From Sanghuangporus weigelae (taxonomy: Eukaryota; Basidiomycota; Agaricomycetes; Hymenochaetales; Hymenochaetaceae), in the NCBI GenBank assembly GCA_033182465.1, contig CP137329.1:806001-870000 (forward strand): a stretch of 64,000 nucleotides of DNA, given 5' to 3'. This document shows, one piece after another, positions 11,818 through 22,509 of this stretch. The translations under genes were made by a program, and so were the position numbers. Every line of letters starts with the position of its first letter. The first letter of the stretch is position 1. Below the pieces are notes generated by a model, which saw only the letters and a program-made list of their open reading frames with translations, was not told where the DNA came from and did no database searches.

Positions 11818-14388
11818 ATGACACTCCTCTCCGCGTCGTCGGCAGCGTCTTCGTCGTCGACGACGACAACGACGGCGACTACCAAACTTAGGCACCCTCA
11901 TCTTTTTCCTCCTCATTCCGCCTCATCACACGTATCTCGCGCCAGCACACCCAGCACAAACACCCCCTCGTCTAGCACATCTCCCGCCCCTTCTTCCACT
12001 CTATCTCTCCCACTCAAGTCCGCTCACCAGCATCACGGTGTACGAGCGCATTTGGCAGAGCTGCTCCCGTTGCCACGACACGCTTTATTCGACGTCAAGC
12101 TCACGATCCACCAACTCTGGAACGTACCTCTGGTAGCTGGCGAGTTTAGCGTAAAATGGAAGTTCCAACACGTACATCGAGAACGCGTTGGTGGTATTCG
12201 AAGACCGGGAACTCCCAGCACATTGACGTCGAGTGGGAGATTTACCCCCGATAGTGCCGGTTTTCTGACGCTGACGAACAACAGTAACAACGGATTTGGA
12301 TCGGGCTGGCCGGGCTGGTCGGGGTCGGGGTTGGGCAAGGGAAAGGGGCGAGAAGTGCTGCCTCCTGCTGCTGCTGCTGATCATGATTCAGAACATGATT
12401 CCGCGCACTCGAATCTGATCCCCTCGGGCGCGTCGATGCTCTCCATTCCATCCACGTCCGAGGGGTCATCCTCCTCGCCCTCGCTCTCTCCTCGGAGACA
12501 TTCACTGGACTTGCTCAGCGAGACTCGTAATAATTCAGTTGCAAGTGCGAGTGCGAATGGATTCGGAAATTCGGATGGGATTGGGGATTGGGATGGCGGT
12601 GCGAACGGGAGTGCGAATAATGTGAATGCAAATGTTCCGGACAGTGCCTCAGAGACGCATTCGAATGAAGCGCGGGGTCGGACGCCATACGTCGCGTTGC
12701 GCGATCATCATGTGAAGTGGGGCCAGACTGTCCATGTTACAGTCCAAATAGCCGTCCAGCGCGATACGTTGGAATTGCAACCTTGCGAGCTTAAGCTTGT
12801 CGTCGAGCAGGTGCGTACATACACTTAATTATATCATCATATTTTTTTTTTCAGGAAGTACTAACGCATTGTTATTGTAATTCAGCTGACGAACCCAAGC
12901 AACTCCTCTTCGTTATCAAACCCGCGCTTGGGGGCGGTTTACCTCAACCTCGCAGAATACGTCGACAAGGGACCGGTGATGCGCCGTCACCTCCTCCGAC
13001 AATCCAAGACGAATGCGACTCTACAGCTCTCGCTCGAACTAACGCATGCAGGTGGTGAGAGCAACTACAAAGCGCCTCCTTTACAAAAGGGCGAAGTGAT
13101 GGCGGGTGTATCAGCGTTATTAGAGAAAAGCGCTGTAGGCGGAGCCCCTCGCACCCGCCCTGCATACGATCGGACGGTCTCCCGTCCTCCCGTAAAAATG
13201 CACAGAAGAGGCACAGATCGGAGAGACGTACTGGGAATTGGACTTGCGTTAGGAAGGGGAGGAAGAGGAGGAGGGTGGAATACTCCGACCGTCCCGATGA
13301 TGCTCGGCCCGTCGGAACTGGAATTGGAACTGGAACTGGAGATGGGCGGACCGGGAGCGGGGGCGCTGAAGACGACGGAGAATATCATCGAGGCGATTTT
13401 TAATCCCGTGCCGAGCAGCTCGTCTGCTCCGAGTCCGTTTACGTATTATGTCCCGCCGAACCCGAGGCCTCCTCTACCGTTGACGCCCTCGGGTTCGGGT
13501 TCTGTGAGGTCTTCGAGTATGCAGAGCGTGAGCGCCGGTGGAAGCGGGAGTGTGAGCGTCAGTGCTGGGACGAGTGGGGAGGTCGATTTGAGTGCGGATG
13601 TTGATGATGATGGGGAAGGAGACGGGGGAGGAGTTGCATACGCCGAGCCTGAAAAGAGACCGCCGAGCATCGCACCCTCTTCAGCTCGGAGCGACCGTTC
13701 CCTCCCCGCGTCGGTATCACTCTCTACGACTTCCTCCCACCACGAGCAGGATAGGGACAGGGATAGAGAGAGTATTGGTGGGCGGTTGAATTCGGGCCGT
13801 AACGTCAATGCCAATGCCAGCGCGAATGTGTTGAACACGGGTGCGGGTGCGAGTGGAGGGAAGAAGTGGTGGAAGAAATTCTCGGGAATCTCGAGGCCTG
13901 CGTCTCCAGCTCCAGTTCCGTCTCCAGTTCCAGTTCCAGCTCCGGCGCCTTCATCCTCTCAGTTACCTTCTCCATCACCTATTCCAGGGTACGGGCTTGG
14001 ACTTGGACTTGGACGTGAACATGGAGGACAGGGAGGATACGGATCTGAGCCAACGTCTTTGCCCTCCCAATCCCCCAGGCTGGACGCACGCACCGGATTA
14101 TCTGGATCGGCGCATACGCATACGCATAATTCACATTCTGTGAGGTCGTCGCCTGGTGTCCTCCTTCACGAAAACGAGCACTCTTCCGGGTGGGGTTGCA
14201 CAACTGAGATTAATGAAGCTGAAGATGATTCTAGGAATGAGCAGAGTCGGTTGTCAGCGCCGCAGATTGTCGTTCGGAGCCCTACGTCTGCGGCTCATTC
14301 ACCCCGTTCACCTCAGTCTCCTCGGTCCCCTCATGATGCTCACGGAGTCGATGCGAACTCGAGGAGTATAACTCGGAGACCATCATGA
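11818..14388 (+). CDS. NT-C2 (EEIG1/EHBP1 N-terminal type) domain protein
   Basis: Two exons, 11818-12810 and 12886-14388, join in frame (GTGCGT donor, TTCAG acceptor) into 831 residues. After a Ser/Thr-rich leader, a C2-like domain starts at residue about 95: FDVKLTIHQLWNVPLVAGEF, then FSVKWKFQH. A long Ser/Gly insertion follows, then HHVKWGQTVHVTV, LELQPCELKLVVEQ, LGAVYLNLAEYVDKG and LLRQSKTNATLQLSL. This order is that of the NT-C2 domain found in FAM102/EEIG1 and EHBP1, a membrane- or small-GTPase-associated module. The last ~350 residues are low-complexity Ser/Pro/Gly with no recognisable domain. A role at membranes is family inference. Confidence 0.75.
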
Positions 14389-15775
14389 ATCACGGCTCTC
14401 GCCGCCTGTTTTTTCTGCCTTCTTGCCCCGCGTCCCCACCAGACTTATCCCCTCCTTACCTTCTATCATTGATTACTAAGTTCTTCACAATTGTCCCACT
14501 CCGGGTTTCGTGTTTTGTTTTAATTTCCTCCTTTCTTGTTCCGATTGGGTTAGTTGAAAACCCTGAAAGAGGGTGTGTTTATCTTTATTCAACTTTTTCC
14601 TTCTGTCCCTTCTTTTTCGTTCATTCGACTTTCGGGCGTATGAACCTTGCTATTTCTTACTCTCTTATCCTCGTACGTTGACTTATTCCCTTATTTTTTT
14701 TTTCTTCTGCCAAGAAGCACTTGCGATTACTAACGAGGGAAAAGAAAAGAATACCTTATCTACTGTACTCAGATCGTTTACTTTTTACCTCCGTCTTCCC
14801 CATCTCCGCTCTTGCACTCTCTCTGCTTTCTCATGTCATGATGATGTTAATGTCCCACCTGCTCCCTTTTTTTGTTATCATTTTGGATGCCATTTTTTTT
14901 CTAAGTCCGTGTCTTATCGCATGGTATGGTATCGTATACGCTAGTTACTCCTATCGTCGAATTTTTTCACCGCATCCTACCTTACTCGTCCTTGCCCTTT
15001 TTGCCTTCTTGGCCTCTCTTGCAGTAAGGAATATCATCTCATATCACTTCCCAGTGGTCCGTGATCATGATTATGACCCGGCATACACGTTTTCCGATGG
15101 ATGCAAACTCGATTCTTTACTTGTCTTGCACTTGCACTTGCATTCAAATGATAGCTTTGTACACGGTTGATTTTTGCGCGATTTCTTACATATGTACTTG
15201 ATGTGTATCATAGAGAATTACAATAGAGCAAGAGCACATGATAAGAAGTCACGATTTGCGTTCGTTCTTTGTCGGCGTGATTGAAAAGAGATGTTAGACA
15301 GTACGTAGTTCGGAGCGAACCAATTCGGTTTCAATGGAGTTCTTTCTTTTGCTATCAGACGCCGATTAAAAATCAAACGGTGCGCCAGGGTAATTTTGTG
15401 GGGGAAATTTGGGATTTTTTTCGAGTGGTCAAAATCAAGTGGCGATTGATAGCAAAAAAAAAAGAACTCTAATGTGTTCAAGCTGGGTTAGAGACTCGGA
15501 GAGGGGAAGTGCATACGGAGATTGCAGTTTCAGTTTGCTATGCACTGACGCACGAGAGTGCAACAACTTTTGGGAGGTTCTAATAAGAAGTTACACGGAT
15601 GGAGTTAGGTTATTGGTGAGATTGCGTTGATAAGTAAGAGTGTAGTACTGGATGTACAAGTGCGGGATGTATTGTATGGAGACTACCTGGAAGGCTAGTT
15701 AGATAGATTCCTCCAAGGGCGAGACGCGAACGAGAGAATATACCAGATCAACGATAGCGATAGCATGTTGTTGAG
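14389..15775. other. Convergent intergenic region
   Basis: Pyrimidine-rich 3' flank of the NT-C2 gene and 3' flank of bL28m. Frames here are biased by T-rich sequence and show no family features. The only clear structure is the inverted repeat listed at 15335-15470. Confidence 0.45.
15335..15470. repeat. 136-bp hairpin with ~28-bp imperfect arms (MITE-like)
   Basis: The left arm (15335-15363, GAGTTCTTTCTTTTGCTATC then AGACGCC) is matched in reverse complement by the right arm (15441-15470), with a few mismatches and a longer A-tract. The loop is about 77 bp. No clear target duplication is seen, so a small non-autonomous element is possible but unproven. Confidence 0.5.
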
Positions 15776-16460
15776 TTATAAGGCAGCGTGTATCTGCTCT
15801 GCCTTAGCCTCAGCGCCGCCCGTCCCCGTCCGTACCTCTAAATTCGAGTTCTTCAACGATCCGAGCCGCTCGCTTTCCAACGCCGTCGTCTTCTTCGTCC
15901 CAGATTTGAGACTACCAGCATCGGAGTTCTTGATCTCTCCGCCTTTGGTTTCGGTTCGTCCTTCCAAGAATGTCGACGACGGCGCAGGATGGAGATTAGC
16001 CAGCCGGGTATTTCTCACAGCTTGTCGAGCGAGCTGCTCTTGCTTCTCGCGCAGCATGATACGGATGCGCATCCCTTCCGGCCCGAGGAGCTCGTGTCGC
16101 GTGTTGAGGATGTATTGGTCTAAGCCTCCATACTACACCAGAGCACCAGTACGATCCATTCAAAGACAAATCCATTCAGCTTAATTCCTCACAGGAAAAA
16201 ACAAAATCCAGGAGAAAACGCACCTTCCGAATAGTCCTCAAAGACCTCGTCGTGACCTTCAGCCTAAGTTCTCTTCCCAATAAATCTGAGAATAATCCTT
16301 TGTGCTGGACGTTGGGCAGCCATGTGCGGCGCGTTTTGTGTTTAGAGAAGGGGACGTTGTTGCCGAATTGGATAAGCGATCCGTGGAAGAGTCCTGTCTG
16401 TGCTCGCTTGAAGGGCTTGCTGAGGAGGTGTTTGGAGAGGGCTGGGAGCGTTGCGAACAT
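15776..16460 (-). CDS. Mitochondrial large-subunit ribosomal protein bL28m
   Basis: Two exons (16460-16224, 16132-15776) give 197 residues. The N-terminal exon holds SKPFKRAQTGLFHG, QFGNNVPFSKHKTRRTWLPN and KVTTRSLRTIRK, the conserved bL28 core; exon 2 continues YGGLDQYILNTRHELLGPEG, the expected mitochondrial extension. It is a structural protein of the mitoribosome large subunit (yeast Mrpl24). The intron has a GTGCGT donor and GTGTAG acceptor. The gene starts 129 bases from the divergent gene at 16590, so they probably share a promoter. Confidence 0.9.
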
Positions 16461-16589
16461 TTTTGAGGCTTTGAGACTTGAGACTTGAACCTTGAGCGCC
16501 GATTGATTGACGGAGAGAAGGAAAGTGAGAGACGGGCACGTGATCTTTTTTTTTCAAAAACCGGTGCTCATCGTCCTGGACACTTGAAA

Positions 16590-17709
16590 ATGAAACTTTT
16601 AAAGTTAAATCGACTACCAAAAGCTGGACGTTTACGCGCTGTCAGGGTGAGCCTATGCAAAATGTCTCGTACTTACATGATCAAGTGCATTCAACAATAA
16701 TTTACTTGTAAAGTACAAACGAACGACCCCGGGCAACTTCACCCGCCTCATCGCACCAGCTATCGAACGCGGTTGGTACAGTCCCGCGGTCGTAGACCCT
16801 TCACATCCGTGGGCCAAGATTCCCTCCTACAAATACTCTCGAAAACTCCCGGTTTTTTATAAGACCGACGCCCTAGTCCTTCACGCTTACCCCAAGGCGC
16901 TCTTGAGTCCTCCACCCGCGCCCCGTCCAGACGTAAAGTTCGCTCCACCTCCGACAATATATCGTGAAGATGGGAAGGTCAAGGGAAGGAGCAAGAAAAT
17001 TAACATGTCGTTGATGCATGTGATCGGCAAGAAGAACGTTCACAAGTTCTCGGTGGTGAGGAGTAGGATCAAGAGGAGGATCAAAGCTGCTGTGAACTTG
17101 ATCGTCACGCGCGACGCGAGTGTGAAGACTCTGAAGGGGAAGCAGGTCGTTGTGTCGAACGAAACTGATGACGGCGAGAAATGGGTTTTGCAAGGTGCGC
17201 GTACTCTTAGGTTCTTTAATACCTTTGCTCAAACAGGACCTTGTTGTATAGACTGGACATACGTCTTCAAACCGTCTCTAGAAGTCTACCGCATGCCCTT
17301 CCCGACTCTGATCTCCAATATCCGAGAAGCACTCAAATTTGTAAATGCCGCGAGTCGAAGATTAAACCTCATCTGGGGCCTCAGCGAATCCACCGCAACT
17401 CGCCAGCGACAACGAGAATCATGGTCAGGTCAGCCCGAGCCCCAAGAAGCTATTGTGGACACTGCTGCTCAAAGGGAGGCTGCTAACAAACGAGGATGGG
17501 CGAACTCGATAGCGAATTTCGGAGCGCTTTTGTTGCCGTTTATTAAAGAGCATAAGGCGAAGATAATTGATCCTCTCCTTCATGAGGAGGATCCCTTACC
17601 CTCGAAGAAAGAGTTGGACAAGAAGCCCGGACTTGTGGACCTCATGTTCAGTCGGAAACCGATCTTGAAGATCCCGTACGACAAGACGAAGCAGTCTAGG
17701 AAGATATGA
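16590..17709 (+). CDS. Unrecognised basic protein, possible mitochondrial role
   Basis: Exon 1 (16590-16646) encodes MKLLKLNRLPKAGRLRAVR, a basic start that could be a mitochondrial presequence; a GTGAGC donor joins it in phase to 16714, where YKRTTPGNFTRLIAPAIERG begins. The rest runs to TGA 17709, with an optional 42-nt in-frame intron at about 17194-17235. The full reading is about 336-350 residues. A segment near residue 130 (KFSVVRSRIKRRIKAAVNLI) resembles the basic helix of bacterial RnpA-like proteins, but this is only a local likeness. Divergent pairing with bL28m hints at a mitochondrial translation or RNA function. I do not recognise the family. Confidence 0.65.
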
Positions 17710-18311
17710 TGGGTAGATAAACTTGGCTGGTTTGTGCCATTTCTCACTTCCCGTACATCAGCTATGTGATTCTGACTTTCATATCCTCTTGAAGATGAAC
17801 TCTGATTGGCGTATGGTCGCACGATCCGACGAAATACATACTTGTGTCTCCTGTGCATAGAATGGAACAAATCAGTACTGTACAAATATTCCGCCCACAC
17901 TCAGGGCTGGCATAGACGATGCGCAGACGCGGACAATGATGCGTCCGAGTTGAAGCCAGGACACACAAGTTGTGGAACGGAACGTTACCCGAGACGGCGC
18001 GCAGATTAATAAAGAAGGATGATGTTATGCGTGCGGCGTCGTCGGGGAACAGAAATTAGACTGGGGCGGATATCTTCTATTTGTATTGTTGGCACTGGAA
18101 CTCAAGCGAGCTATCACAATGAGGCCAAAAAGTATTCACTACCTTGTTCTTGTAAAAGTACAATAATAATGCCAAAACCTTTTCATATGATTTGTTGTTA
18201 CCGTCGAGTTGTCGGAAAAAGGTAAATTCTATTCACGTGACGCACTTGGTAAAACAAAAACAAGTTTTGAAATACAAGCCGATCCTCCTCTTCACAACCC
18301 ACCGAAGAAGA
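17710..18311. other. Intergenic region upstream of RPC10
   Basis: No gene supported; it should contain the 3' end of the preceding gene and the promoter of the Pol III subunit gene. Confidence 0.4.
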
Positions 18312-19047
18312 ATGTTATTCTGCCCAACATGCGCAAATTTTCTGATCATATCGGCAGACACAGGGAGCAACAAATGGGCATGCAACACTTGTGCATATGA
18401 GTTCCCGATCACCAAACAGGTAGGTTCTCGTGTACCTCCTGGAGCTGCGATCTGTCAGAATCTGCGTAGACGGACTTCTTTCGTTGCTAGACTGAAGCTG
18501 ATGCCTTTGCCCTTGATTTGATTATAATGCTTAAATTTGTGCTGTATTTATAGATGACGTCGCGTGAGCGGCTGCAGCGCAAGGCTGTGGATGATGTGCT
18601 CGGTGGAGAAGCTGCGTGGAGAGATGCGGACTCGACGAGCGGTATGCAAATTCCTGGCTTTTTGCCCGTTCTATTCTGTTTTTACTTATGAGCGTGTCAA
18701 TGTCCGTTCGTGTTCATGCGCCGTGCTTCGTATTCGTGCTTATGCGTGTGTTCATTGCTGTGCGCGTGCATGCGCCGACATGATAGTCGCGTGCCCGAAA
18801 TGCGATTACGACAGAGCGTATTTTTATCAACTGCAGATTCGGTCTGCAGACGAGCCCATGACTACTTGTGCGTTCTATTGTCATCTTATTTGCTATAGGT
18901 GCTCATGGCGCTGTCACGTCTTTTCGCGGTCTAGTTTACCGGTACGGTTCAAGTTTGTTCTCCCGTAAGTAAGATCTGCGGAATCCCTATACTAATACAT
19001 ACAACGACAGATGTACGGCGTGTACGCACCAGTGGAGAGAAGGATAG
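18312..19047 (+). CDS. RNA polymerase III subunit RPC10 (yeast Rpc11)
   Basis: This small zinc-ribbon subunit gives Pol III its RNA-cleavage activity and acts in termination and re-initiation. Five exons: 18312-18419, 18554-18641, 18787-18867, 18935-18941 and 19011-19047, total 106 residues, the family's usual size. N-terminal ribbon: MLFCPTCANFLII and CNTCAYEF. Linker: DVLGGEAAW. C-terminal TFIIS-like ribbon: ACPKCDYDRAYFYQLQIRSA followed by DEPMTTFYRC and CTHQW; the catalytic acidic pair of the RSADEPMT loop is present. Exon 4 is only 7 nt and is needed to spell TTFYRC; intron 4 has a clear CTAAT branch site. All zinc-binding Cys are present. Confidence 0.93.
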
Positions 19048-19865
19048 CTCAAACTTCCTTGAAGGTCACTGTACATATGTTTCATTGGAAGTTTACTCAC
19101 GGCTACAATGGTGGTTGCATTCCATATCATCCAAATCAGTTGAAGTTTTCATTCGCAGTTGCGGTACACTCTCAGGAAAAGGTCATCCAGTGCGGCGCGC
19201 AGGGGAGGCGCAACCAAGGCTATGCAAAAGATTTCCAAAAGATTCACTCTGACTCTAAAGAAGATTGGGTAACGGAGACGATCTGGCTTTGTTTCCGTTG
19301 GTCACGACCATGATGTCCGACCCGCTTTGGTAACTCATCGCCTGTCGGCAACGACCGTCGTTAGCGTCTCGTCGAATTCAAGCCTGTCGTTCGTCCACTT
19401 TGGCACTGCACCCGCCCCTGCGAAAGAGAAGCGTTCAAGGAGTGCCTTGGTCTTCCTCTGCTTGACCGTTCCGAACTTTCGATTGTTCGTATTTGGTGCT
19501 CTCTCCGTCTCTTGCTGGATGGAACTGCACCCGTGCACCATCACTGCTAGTTCTGGGCTACTACAGCGCTGCGACAAGGCGTGTGGAAAGCTTCGCTAAA
19601 GTTGGTCATGGACTCATTGCTACCGCTTGTTCGTTCTTCTCAGGATTAATGAAACAGATGCCAAGATGTCCGCGCTAGCTGGAGATACTCTGATTGACGC
19701 ACTCGGGAGCTGATAGGTGGAACCTACTTACGCTCGTCTGGTATAAAATGCGGCTGCTGATTGTTGAGGAGTTCTTCAATTCGAGTTGACCTCTTGCTTA
19801 TTCTTCACCTCTTTCTTGCTTCTATTTGACTCTGCGAGTCCCGCATTTTCACTTCACTTACCACA
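19048..19865. other. Intergenic region upstream of small secreted protein gene
   Basis: No gene supported. A minus-strand frame of 80 codons at 19335-19577 lacks an ATG start. A TATA-like TATAAA sits at 19742-19747, about 120 bases before the next start, and may be its promoter. Confidence 0.4.
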
Positions 19866-20641
19866 ATGTTCTCCCGACTCTCGTTCGTCTCTTTGCTCGC
19901 TGTCCCAGTCGTTCTCGGCTTCTTCGCGCAGAGCGCTTTGGCGGGTGAGTATAACGGTATTTCTTCGTGCGGAGCTGTGCTGAGGTTGATTGAACGGAAC
20001 GGGCAGCACCTACAAGCGGAGAGCTCGTATCTCGCCAGATTGGCAACTTGCAATGCAACCTTGACAGGCTGGCCATCGTGTCTGCGCTTTCGCAGACGAA
20101 GAACGACGTCGGCGCCCTTGCGTCTGCTGGTGCTTCGTAAGTCCTTCCATCTCCATCGTGATATTGACAAACTAAAAGACTCATGTTGTTGATGACCCTC
20201 CTGTTTAAAAATATTTTACGATATTGATTGGACGATGTTACAATAACGCAACGATAGCGACCCATCTGTGACCTCCGCAACAACCCAGGCCGACTCGGGC
20301 CTGACCGACGCCAAAGATGGGATCACCACTATCGCACAGGCTCTGTTCCAGGGACAGACCGCTCCCGCCTCTGCGCGCGACCAGGTCGGTCAGGGTCTCA
20401 CGACCATCCAGACTGCGTTGGATAGCATCGACTCGTGCGTACTTCCTTTCTTCGTTTGATGGTTGATTTCATCTGTTAATGAATTTTGTCCTTGATGCAT
20501 GCTGATGGATTCTTTGATGCTTGATATCATAATCGGAACTGCAGGACGGACCCGAATGTTACTTCCGCGCTGACCAAGGCAAAGAGTGATTTGACCAAGG
20601 CTATCTCTGCAGGCCAGGGCGTCGTATCGAACTGCAAGTAG
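19866..20641 (+). CDS. Small secreted protein, HsbA-like
   Basis: Four exons (19866-19944, 20007-20136, 20258-20434, 20545-20641) join in frame to 160 residues. The first ~26 residues form a signal peptide (hydrophobic core, then QSALA). The mature part is Ala/Thr/Ser-rich and alpha-helical in character with two Cys (NLQCNL and SNCK) and two related segments, DPSVTSATTQADSGLTDA and DPNVTSALTKAKSDLTKA. Length, helix-rich composition and repeats resemble fungal hydrophobic-surface-binding (HsbA-type) secreted proteins. The secretion signal is visible; the family name is inferred. A structural wall or surface role is likely. Confidence 0.7.
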
Positions 20642-21178
20642 ACTGACTTGATACTACGCACCGTGTGGCTGAGAGACGTGAGTCGAGATGGATGGAGTGA
20701 GTCGGGAGGAGTGAGCTTTGTTTGGGACTTGTTGGATTCCTTCTTGGACCTTGATTTGCTCCTTGTGTATATTCGTGCTTTATATCATGGGTAATTTTTT
20801 GGGAAGGCTTTTCAATATGAGGGATGATGCGCATCAGTTTGTGCGGTTGGATCTCTGTTGACAATCGAATTGAGGCTGAGTGTGATTATTGAGATGCAAT
20901 ATATAAGTTTATTTTCCGCTCTCGCGCTTGACAACCAAAAACTATCCATTTTCCCGTCCCGTGGAAAAACCAAATCCGAAAGACTGAATTGGCGTTCTAC
21001 AAATACACAAACAAGACGCACAGCCTTTGCTTTACTTCTCCATTCCATCCAGTCCAGTCCTTTTTTTTGATACGTCAGGACACTACCGCTAAATCACTAT
21101 CTCACATAGTCCCGGAACGCATACTAAGGTATCACGATTCTGAATTCCGTCTGACTCGCCAAGTCGCAGCTGTTGATG
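20642..21178. other. Convergent 3' region
   Basis: 3' flanks of the secreted-protein gene (+) and the PBDC1-like gene (-). No other structure noticed. Confidence 0.45.
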
Positions 21179-22110
21179 TCATGAGCGCTTCGTCTTTCCC
21201 TTCTTGGTTCGCTCTGCCTCTTGCTTTTCTTTCTCCTTCTGCTGACGTTCCTTTTCGGCTTCGCGGATTGAGACCTCGTGTGCTACATCATTAAGTCCCA
21301 GTCGGTTTCGAGCGATCTGAGTGTAGCTTCATGAGCAGACAGTTCATATGAAAGCCCATAAATGTGCTTGCCTCGATTGCACAGAACTGGTATTTTCCGG
21401 AGAAGGTTAGTCGAAGGTAATTTCAATATGCTGGACTGTGGGATCATACCTGCATACGAGTCACTATAGTAGGTGTCAGAGAGTTGATAATGGAGTGTAG
21501 AGGGAGCATTGAAGCGAACCGAATATCGTGTTAGTTTCCCCATATTCATCTCGGCAATCCGTGCGTATGAGCGAGCCGAAGTTATAATCTTTGACCTTGT
21601 CCTTGTAGCTCTCGATGAATTCACGCCAGCTTTTCTTTCCATCTGGGCTTTTCATCCAATCTTCGTCGAGCTTGATTAGACCTTCGTACGGTTCTTTAAC
21701 GAGCTCGGGAAATCGGTCGGAGATGTCCTCGAAAATCTCATCGTCGATTCTTAAGTGCATTCAGCATGAATAGAAGCCGATGAGCGCCAAGATACTTACC
21801 TGGTAAGTCGTAGCTCCTTTGGTTGCACCTTCTCGAGAAGGTTCCAGTATATCTGAATTGGTCAAGATGGTTAAATATTGTCGCTGAGCTGAACTGTAAC
21901 TGCTGTGTACCTGAGCATGTTCGACTGCTCTTACGGCAAATCTAGCAACGTAATAAGCTCGAAGTCATATACTCGTTGAGCTAGTTGACCACTGACTGTT
22001 TCTCGATCTAATTGCAACGGACTCCATTAGCTTGGTCCGCACTCTAATTCGCTTGGATTTCGCACCTCGACCAAGTTCTGTGCATTGTTCGGGTCGAACT
22101 GTTGGGTCAT
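21179..22110 (-). CDS. PBDC1-family protein (yeast Ypl225w type)
   Basis: Eight exons read on the minus strand: 22110-22066, 22007-21997 (11 nt), 21941-21911, 21852-21800, 21749-21520, 21463-21450 (14 nt), 21386-21372 (15 nt), 21316-21179. Joined they give 178 residues with the whole family signature: FDPNNAQNLVEIEKQFAVRA, YWNLLEKVQPKELRLTRID, FPELVKE, LDEDWMKS, DYNFGSLIRTDCRDEYGETN, TIFVTRMQFCAIEIARNRLG and LNDVAHEVS. Every junction is needed to spell these motifs, which supports the tiny exons. Intron 7 begins GC (GCAAGC) rather than GT. PBDC1/Ypl225w is a conserved small protein reported as a chaperone for nascent eEF1A; that function is from the literature. The C-terminus is Lys/Glu-rich. 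Confidence 0.9.
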
Positions 22111-22509
22111 TGCTGATTGTAGAATCAACTACGCGTGAGTTCGAGGCAAATGGCAATAATGGGAGGTATTGGGAGGTAGGAGAGATAGATCGTGACGTGG
22201 TAGTACTGGTCGAGGACACGGTGGCAAAATCATAGGTCCAAATCTTATTACCAGATTAGGGTGTAGATCTTAATGAGATCATGTGATGATTTTCTCACAT
22301 TTAAAAAATATTATTACCTAAGCAGAACCGATCCTTTCCGAATGATGCAAATTAAATAATAAATCGGCGCTATGACCGCGTCTTTCTCAGTCTATCACCA
22401 CCACGTTCCCCGTCCCTCGCACGAGCTCTCGTCGCACCTCTCGTCGTCGTCCTCAACGCCGACGATGACTGGAGGTTAATTGGGGTACTTGTTCAAGTTG
22501 ATAAATCAA
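22111..22509. promoter_or_regulatory. Divergent promoter region, PBDC1-like / SANT gene
   Basis: About 400 bases between two divergent ATGs. It includes a short AT-rich stretch around 22300-22360 and a pyrimidine- and CG-rich stretch around 22380-22460. No coding signal is seen. Confidence 0.4.

Noticed and set aside
14573-15170. Overlapping hydrophobic plus-strand frames
   Set aside because: T/C-rich 3' flank gives Phe/Leu/Ser-rich frames by composition; no conserved pattern or splice logic.
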